Source of the DNA: Gammaproteobacteria bacterium
GTDB lineage: Bacteria; Pseudomonadota; Gammaproteobacteria; Enterobacterales; Alteromonadaceae
Direction of reading: 5' to 3'
Length of the DNA: 5,781 bases
Assembly (NCBI GenBank): GCA_023380515.1
Contig: JAMCRH010000195.1
Coordinates: 1 to 5,781 of the forward strand
The stretch's first letter is position 1, and the number at the start of each line of letters is the position of its first letter. A program made the position numbers and the translations under genes. Shown in pieces: positions 4,544 through 5,781 of this stretch. The notes under the pieces are model-generated. The model searched no databases. It saw nothing but the letters and a program-made list of their open reading frames with translations, and had not been told where the DNA came from.

Positions 4544-5686
4544 ATGGCGAAATCGGAAGCGAACGAAGAAACTTCATCTAAAAACTCAAATGAGTACTCG
4601 TATGAAAACTTAAGAACGCCAATTTATGGGCTATTCATTCTCGCCATTTTGTATACCTTCTACCTTGCCCATCAAATTGTTCTACCAATCGTGCTCGCTA
4701 TTCTGGTGACGTTATTATTTTCGCCGGTCGTTGAAAAACTCTACAAGCGGTGGCGAGTTCCAAAGTCATTATCTGCGCTGCTCTTATTACTTAGTTTGCT
4801 TGCAGCGATGGCGGGTATTGTTACCGCTGTCAGTCAACCGCTACTTGAATGGGCCGCTCGAGCGCCACAAACACTCTCGCAACTACTGGTCGGTGACAGC
4901 GACATTCAACGTCATATCAGTACCATCACTGACACCGCAGCGCAAATTGAAGAACAACTCGAAGAACAAATGGGTGACAATGGCGCTGAAACGCCACAAA
5001 CTGTCGTATTGCAAACCGATTCTTGGCGCAATCAACTCACTTCTGGCCTCTACCAAACTGCTTCTGGCGTCCTGTTAGCGCTTGCTTTAACCTATTTCTT
5101 GCTGGTGAGTGGCGACCGCATGCTACTCAACCTCGCGGATCAAATGAAACGTCGTAAGCGCCGGATTATGATGCAGATTATTCGCAGCGGCCAAGAACAA
5201 ATTGCGCGTTACCTTGGCGTCATCACGCTAACAAATACCAGTATTGGTGTCGCCATCGGTCTCATCGCTTGGGCGATGGGCATGCCCTCTCCAGTGGTTT
5301 GGGGCCTCATTGTGGCGCTGACACGTTTTATCCCATACTTGGGTGTGTTTATTGCTTTTGCGCTGCTCACGGTCGTCTCCGTGACCACGTTTGACGAACT
5401 CTGGCAAATGGCCGTCGTACCACTTAGCTTTATGGCTATTAGCAGTCTCGTCGGCTTTTTCCTCGAACCTTATATTCATGGCATGCGACTTGCGGTTAAC
5501 CCGGTGGTTATTTTTATTGCCATTTTCTTCTGGGGTTGGCTCTGGGGACCGATTGGTGTGTTCATTGCAGTGCCATTAATGACGGTGATTATGGTTGTGA
5601 TTAGCCACATTCCACAAATGAACGGCGTTTATCAAGTGCTATCGAAGGACAGCGTTCAAGTCTTGCGTAAAAAGGAACAGTCATGA
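4544..5686 (+). CDS. AI-2E family membrane transporter (TqsA/PerM-like)
   Basis: The protein has 380 residues, normal for the family. A polar N-terminal tail (1-24) is followed by two helices (about 26-42 and 44-60), a third at 76-97, and a long soluble stretch (98-172) with an acidic helical piece IEEQLEEQMGD. A hydrophobic segment follows at 173-190, and then the conserved C-terminal membrane block (about 222-356). That block contains RFIPYLGVFIA (261-271), EPYIHGMRLAVNP (308-320) and WGPIGVFIAVPLM (334-346), all characteristic of AI-2E proteins. Members have been linked to autoinducer-2 or signal export (TqsA) and to Na+/H+ antiport; the substrate here is not readable. The start has AAGGA 10 nt upstream. 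The stop overlaps the next start (ATGA at 5683-5686), so the downstream protein is translationally coupled and may work with it. Its divergent neighbour is the hypothetical-XRE pair. Confidence 0.93.
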   Translation: MAKSEANEETSSKNSNEYSYENLRTPIYGLFILAILYTFYLAHQIVLPIVLAILVTLLFSPVVEKLYKRWRVPKSLSALLLLLSLLAAMAGIVTAVSQPLLEWAARAPQTLSQLLVGDSDIQRHISTITDTAAQIEEQLEEQMGDNGAETPQTVVLQTDSWRNQLTSGLYQTASGVLLALALTYFLLVSGDRMLLNLADQMKRRKRRIMMQIIRSGQEQIARYLGVITLTNTSIGVAIGLIAWAMGMPSPVVWGLIVALTRFIPYLGVFIAFALLTVVSVTTFDELWQMAVVPLSFMAISSLVGFFLEPYIHGMRLAVNPVVIFIAIFFWGWLWGPIGVFIAVPLMTVIMVVISHIPQMNGVYQVLSKDSVQVLRKKEQS

Positions 5687-5781
5687 GTCGTGAATCCGAA
5701 GCGGACACAGAATACACCAGTGATACCAGCCTCTGTAAAACTAAACGTATTCAGGCGCGAATGTCCGACGTCGGCGGCATC
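5683..5781 (+). CDS. N-terminal fragment of an unidentified protein
   Basis: An ATG at 5683 overlaps the AI-2E stop (ATGA) and opens a frame with no stop through the 33 codons left in the window. A strong AAGGA (5672-5676) lies 6 nt upstream. The visible N-terminus is acidic and polar (MSRESEADTEYTSDTS), followed by LCKTKRIQARMSDVGGI. There is no signal peptide or membrane helix in this part. The overlap and good ribosome site make it a real coupled gene, but the family cannot be told from 33 residues. Confidence 0.75.
   Translation, partial: MSRESEADTEYTSDTSLCKTKRIQARMSDVGGI

Noticed and set aside
5228..5479. Minus-strand frame of 83 codons
   Set aside because: It is antisense to the conserved C-terminal block of the AI-2E gene, and its composition (His, Arg, Asn, Asp) is that of an antisense shadow of a membrane protein.

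Overview
The window looks like a stretch of chromosome from a Gram-negative, probably marine gammaproteobacterium. This is inferred from the mixed GC content (about half by eye), the short intergenic gaps, the Shine-Dalgarno-led genes and the gene families present. I see no mobile element, CRISPR array, tRNA or rRNA. No gap between genes exceeds 200 bp.

Left part (1-1888). The tail of an unidentified + strand gene ends at 170 and is followed by a clear intrinsic terminator. Facing it is a two-gene minus-strand operon. It encodes a PAP2-family membrane phosphatase (1310-1888) followed by a MurG/GT28-like glycosyltransferase (237-1280). The operon is preceded by a good match to a Pho box (1929-1946), with a -10-like hexamer 10 bp downstream, the layout of PhoB-activated promoters such as E. 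coli phoA. I infer a phosphate-starvation operon that could dephosphorylate a lipid phosphate and glycosylate the product, replacing phospholipid with glycolipid. This is the most interesting signal in the window.

Middle part (1889-3563). Divergent from that operon is a + strand pair, a glutathione S-transferase-like protein (2082-2657) and a ten-helix EamA/DMT exporter (2664-3563), 6 bp apart. A possible 12-codon leader ORF sits before the first gene. It repeats the first ten bases of the GST start region, and its stop overlaps the GST ribosome binding site.

Right part (3566-5781). A minus-strand pair ends 2 bp from the EamA stop. It encodes a beta-rich protein with a C-terminal membrane anchor (3887-4348) and a small XRE-type regulator that also ends in a single membrane helix (3566-3874). 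Their anchors both carry GxxxG patterns, and the two may form a membrane-linked regulatory pair. The 195-bp divergent region 4349-4543 holds a perfect 12-bp palindrome within a cluster of GTCA repeats, plus a promoter for an AI-2E-family membrane protein (4544-5686). The AI-2E gene overlaps by ATGA with another unidentified gene that runs off the right edge.
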